A stretch of DNA of 64,000 nt from Lacihabitans sp. CS3-21 (GTDB taxonomy: Bacteria; Bacteroidota; Bacteroidia; Cytophagales; Spirosomataceae), in the NCBI RefSeq assembly GCF_024343675.1, contig NZ_RJUD01000012.1:1-64000 (forward strand). Reading direction: 5' to 3'. Both the position numbers and the translations under genes were made by a program. Positions 62,184 through 64,000 of this stretch are shown piece by piece (position 1 is the first letter of the stretch; the number at the start of each line of letters is the position of its first letter). The notes below the pieces were generated by a model. That model saw only the letters and a program-made list of their open reading frames with translations, did no database searches and was not told the DNA's origin.

Positions 62184-62969
62184 TCAAATCAGATTATTTC
62201 GCCATACAAAATCAATGAGTTCTGCGGTGGTTTTGGTTCCTGTTTTTTTTCTGAGGTTCCGTTTGTGGTTTTCTACTGTGTGATAAGATATACATAGGTT
62301 TTCAGCTATTTGTGGCGAATTCAGCCCCCTTACCATGAGTTGAAGGATTTCTAATTCTCTTTTTGAGATAATAGGTAAGTTGAGTGAAATCAAATTTTTA
62401 TTATCCACCTGACTTGCAAAAATTATATTTTCATTGTTGGAAGAATCCATCATAGTAAGCATCTTAGAAAAAGACTTCTGCAGATGCGAAAAGTCAGTAA
62501 TTAAAATAAATGTACTCAAAACTTTGCCTTCCTCATCATACATTTTTCGGGGAAATTGAATCAAAACCCAGCGGTAGCAATTATTACAATCTAACATTCG
62601 AATATAGATGTTGATTTGAATCATTTCAACTTTTTCCTTAGGTGTATTTTGAGTCACTTCCATGCTAAGAGCAAAAGAAGCAACGGCAAATTCCCGATCT
62701 TCTGGATGCATATTTCGAAGCCAGAAGGTAAAATCTTGATTTAACCATTCCGAATGAGCAAAGGGCGTCATTTGGAAAATATTTGGACTACAAGCACCAA
62801 CTTTCATTTCAGATTGATCTGGAATCAGCCAAAAATGAGGTCCAATGGCATATTTTTTTGCAATATCAATATCATTTTCAAAAAAGTCAAGACATTGACT
62901 TTCAGTAAGTTTAAGATTTCTAGTTGCTAAATTTTTAAACTCTGAAACACTGACAGGTTTTAAGTCCAT
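62184..62969 (-). CDS. PAS-like LuxR-family transcription regulator
   Basis: A 261-residue regulator. Residues about 25-160 resemble a PAS-type sensor (PHFWLIPDQSEMKVGACSP, RWVLIQFPRKMYDEEGKVL). The C-terminal LuxR helix-turn-helix (about 199-257) has ISKRELEILQLMVRGLNSPQ and YHTVENHKRNLRKKTGTKT. No receiver domain or transmembrane segment is present. A 22-bp perfect palindrome lies 53 bp upstream of its start, between it and the divergent surface protein gene. It may act on that site; this is inference. Confidence 0.9.
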   Translation of the reverse strand: MDLKPVSVSEFKNLATRNLKLTESQCLDFFENDIDIAKKYAIGPHFWLIPDQSEMKVGACSPNIFQMTPFAHSEWLNQDFTFWLRNMHPEDREFAVASFALSMEVTQNTPKEKVEMIQINIYIRMLDCNNCYRWVLIQFPRKMYDEEGKVLSTFILITDFSHLQKSFSKMLTMMDSSNNENIIFASQVDNKNLISLNLPIISKRELEILQLMVRGLNSPQIAENLCISYHTVENHKRNLRKKTGTKTTAELIDFVWRNNLI

Positions 62970-63021
62970 AAATTAAAATGGAATATTCTTTGGGTATTTA
63001 ATGGATATAAAAATACTAAAA

Positions 63022-63043
63022 AAATGACAGATATCTGTCATTT
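63022..63043. promoter_or_regulatory. Perfect 22-bp palindrome, candidate operator
   Basis: The half-site AAATGACAGAT is followed directly by its full complement with no spacer. This two-fold symmetry without loop or T run is typical of a dimeric regulator site and not of a terminator. It lies 53 bp before the LuxR gene and about 160 bp before the divergent surface-protein gene. Confidence 0.6.
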
Positions 63044-63205
63044 CATGCCAAAATTCAAAATCCGAACTTTGGGAGTTTATTGGATGAAAATCTAAAAAAA
63101 CAAAATATCCTCAAAATTAAGGATGCGGAATACCCAAATTTTAGGATTTTAAACCATTCAATAAAATAAAATCTTTGTGTTTTATTTTTTTTACCCAAAA
63201 AACTC

Positions 63206-64000
63206 ATGAAAAACTTCGTCAAAATTCTAATTTTCAGCCTTTTCGCTATCTCTTCCAATGCACAACTTGCCATCGAGATTGACTCCAAAAGTGTGAAGCT
63301 ACCGAGGTATGCAGATTTGGCGGCTATTCAAGCCGCTATTCCTACTGCTCAACAGGGCATGATGGTTTATAATGTTGGCACTGCATCTAATTGGTATTAT
63401 AATGGTACGGCTTGGACGAATATTTTGGGGAATGTTATTGCACCTTTAAATTTGATTTACTCAACCACTCCAGCAGTTAGCATAGGTCTTGATCAGACCA
63501 TTTCAGGAGAAAGAATAGTGGGTGGCGACCCTTTTAATCCAACCCTTAGTGCAGCTTATGGTGTAAAAGGATCAGTAAGTGGAGTTGGATATCAAGGAGC
63601 AGGAGTATATGGAATAGGGTCGAGTCAAAACTATGGAGTAAGTGGTTATTCTCAATACAGGTCTGGAGTTTATGGTTCTTCTGAAAATAACATCGGTGTC
63701 GAAGGTATATCATCATCGGGGGTAGGTGGCTATTTCGTGGCAGGTAATGGACTTACTGTACCCCCAAACGACGCAGCTTTAGTTGCTTTCTCTTCCCTTA
63801 ATAGTTACAAAGCAGTTTATGGTCTAATGAAAGGTTTGGGCCGAGGTGGGGTTTTTGAAATCGATAATGTTGGAAGTTCTAATCCCGCATTGGAAGGTAT
63901 AACAAATGGAGCAGGAAATGGAGTTAGGGGAATATCTTATAATGGAGTTGCGGGCTTATTTAGTAGTTCTAATTATTACGTTTTGGGAGGAAATTCCTCG
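63206..64000 (+). CDS. Repeat-rich secreted surface protein, partial
   Basis: The frame stays open from ATG 63206 to the right edge, giving at least 265 residues. A signal peptide (KNFVKILIFSLFAISSNAQ) leads to SKSVKLPRYADLAAIQAAI and MMVYNVGTASNWYYNGTAW, an N-terminal module common in Bacteroidota tail-fibre-like proteins. After residue 120, glycine-rich units such as GVKGSVSGVGYQGAGVYG and GVEGISSSGVGGYF repeat. It probably forms a beta-helical surface fibre or adhesin. The C-terminus is not in the window. Confidence 0.85.
   Translation, partial: MKNFVKILIFSLFAISSNAQLAIEIDSKSVKLPRYADLAAIQAAIPTAQQGMMVYNVGTASNWYYNGTAWTNILGNVIAPLNLIYSTTPAVSIGLDQTISGERIVGGDPFNPTLSAAYGVKGSVSGVGYQGAGVYGIGSSQNYGVSGYSQYRSGVYGSSENNIGVEGISSSGVGGYFVAGNGLTVPPNDAALVAFSSLNSYKAVYGLMKGLGRGGVFEIDNVGSSNPALEGITNGAGNGVRGISYNGVAGLFSSSNYYVLGGNSS

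Noticed and set aside
63055-63288. Minus-strand frame opposite the start of the surface protein
   Set aside because: It is antisense to the signal peptide of a clear partial coding region.

Overview
The window is an AT-rich stretch of a chromosome from the phylum Bacteroidota, most likely a gliding-type member of the order Cytophagales. The evidence is consistent throughout. There is a gldC gene, and two secreted enzymes end in type IX secretion (T9SS) sorting domains. The IspG is the long form, and a GSIII-type glutamine synthetase is present. Genes lack Shine-Dalgarno sequences, and several promoters fit the Bacteroidota pattern (TTTG, 19-22 bp, TAnnTTTG). No tRNA, rRNA, IS element, CRISPR array or prophage was seen. 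Most of the window is chromosomal housekeeping sequence with short gaps and several tail-to-tail gene overlaps.

Layout. 1-600: a palindrome array with an exact 52-bp period, continuing beyond the left edge. 0.8-10 kb: pdhB, inorganic pyrophosphatase, a secreted thioredoxin, a thiolase, hisG-hisD, a T9SS subtilase, gldC and a DUF4197 lipoprotein. 10.3-15.3 kb: a tight run of cinA, a 2-oxoacid dehydrogenase E2, an MBOAT O-acyltransferase and an SGNH-like partner. 15.3-27 kb: a nitrogen-assimilation neighbourhood with GSIII, eukaryote-type GSII, Amt and a co-transcribed outer-membrane porin; rsmE, an LTA-synthase-like sulfatase and mtaB lie among them. 27.5-29 kb: a 2[4Fe-4S] ferredoxin divergent from a LuxC-type acyl-CoA reductase.

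29-36 kb holds the most interesting block. Two alpha/beta-hydrolase esterases flank the start of a co-directional operon of ATP-grasp ligase, YbdK/GCS2 carboxylate-amine ligase, class-I glutamine amidotransferase, a divergent ATP-grasp-like protein and a class-III aminotransferase. This looks like an amidoligase pathway making an unknown peptide-like or amide metabolite. 36-45.8 kb: thioredoxin, an OmpA-like lipoprotein, an ispG operon, queE with a T9SS GH44 glycanase, and a 2-hydroxyacid dehydrogenase. 46-52 kb: an m5C methyltransferase, an Rrf2 regulator broken by an internal deletion yet still joined to its aldehyde dehydrogenase, a RecD-like helicase and corA. 52-56.5 kb: a minus-strand run of dapA, PAP2, a 45-residue membrane protein, a copper P-type ATPase and an HMA chaperone.

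56.6-64 kb is rich in regulators and surface proteins. It has a NarL-type response regulator and a TPR histidine kinase, two secreted proteins of unknown function, and a stand-alone LytTR protein. A PAS-like LuxR regulator follows, then a truncated repeat-rich surface protein at the right edge. A perfect 22-bp palindrome lies between the last two genes and is a candidate operator. Small genes were recovered at 7211-7339 and 54860-54997.
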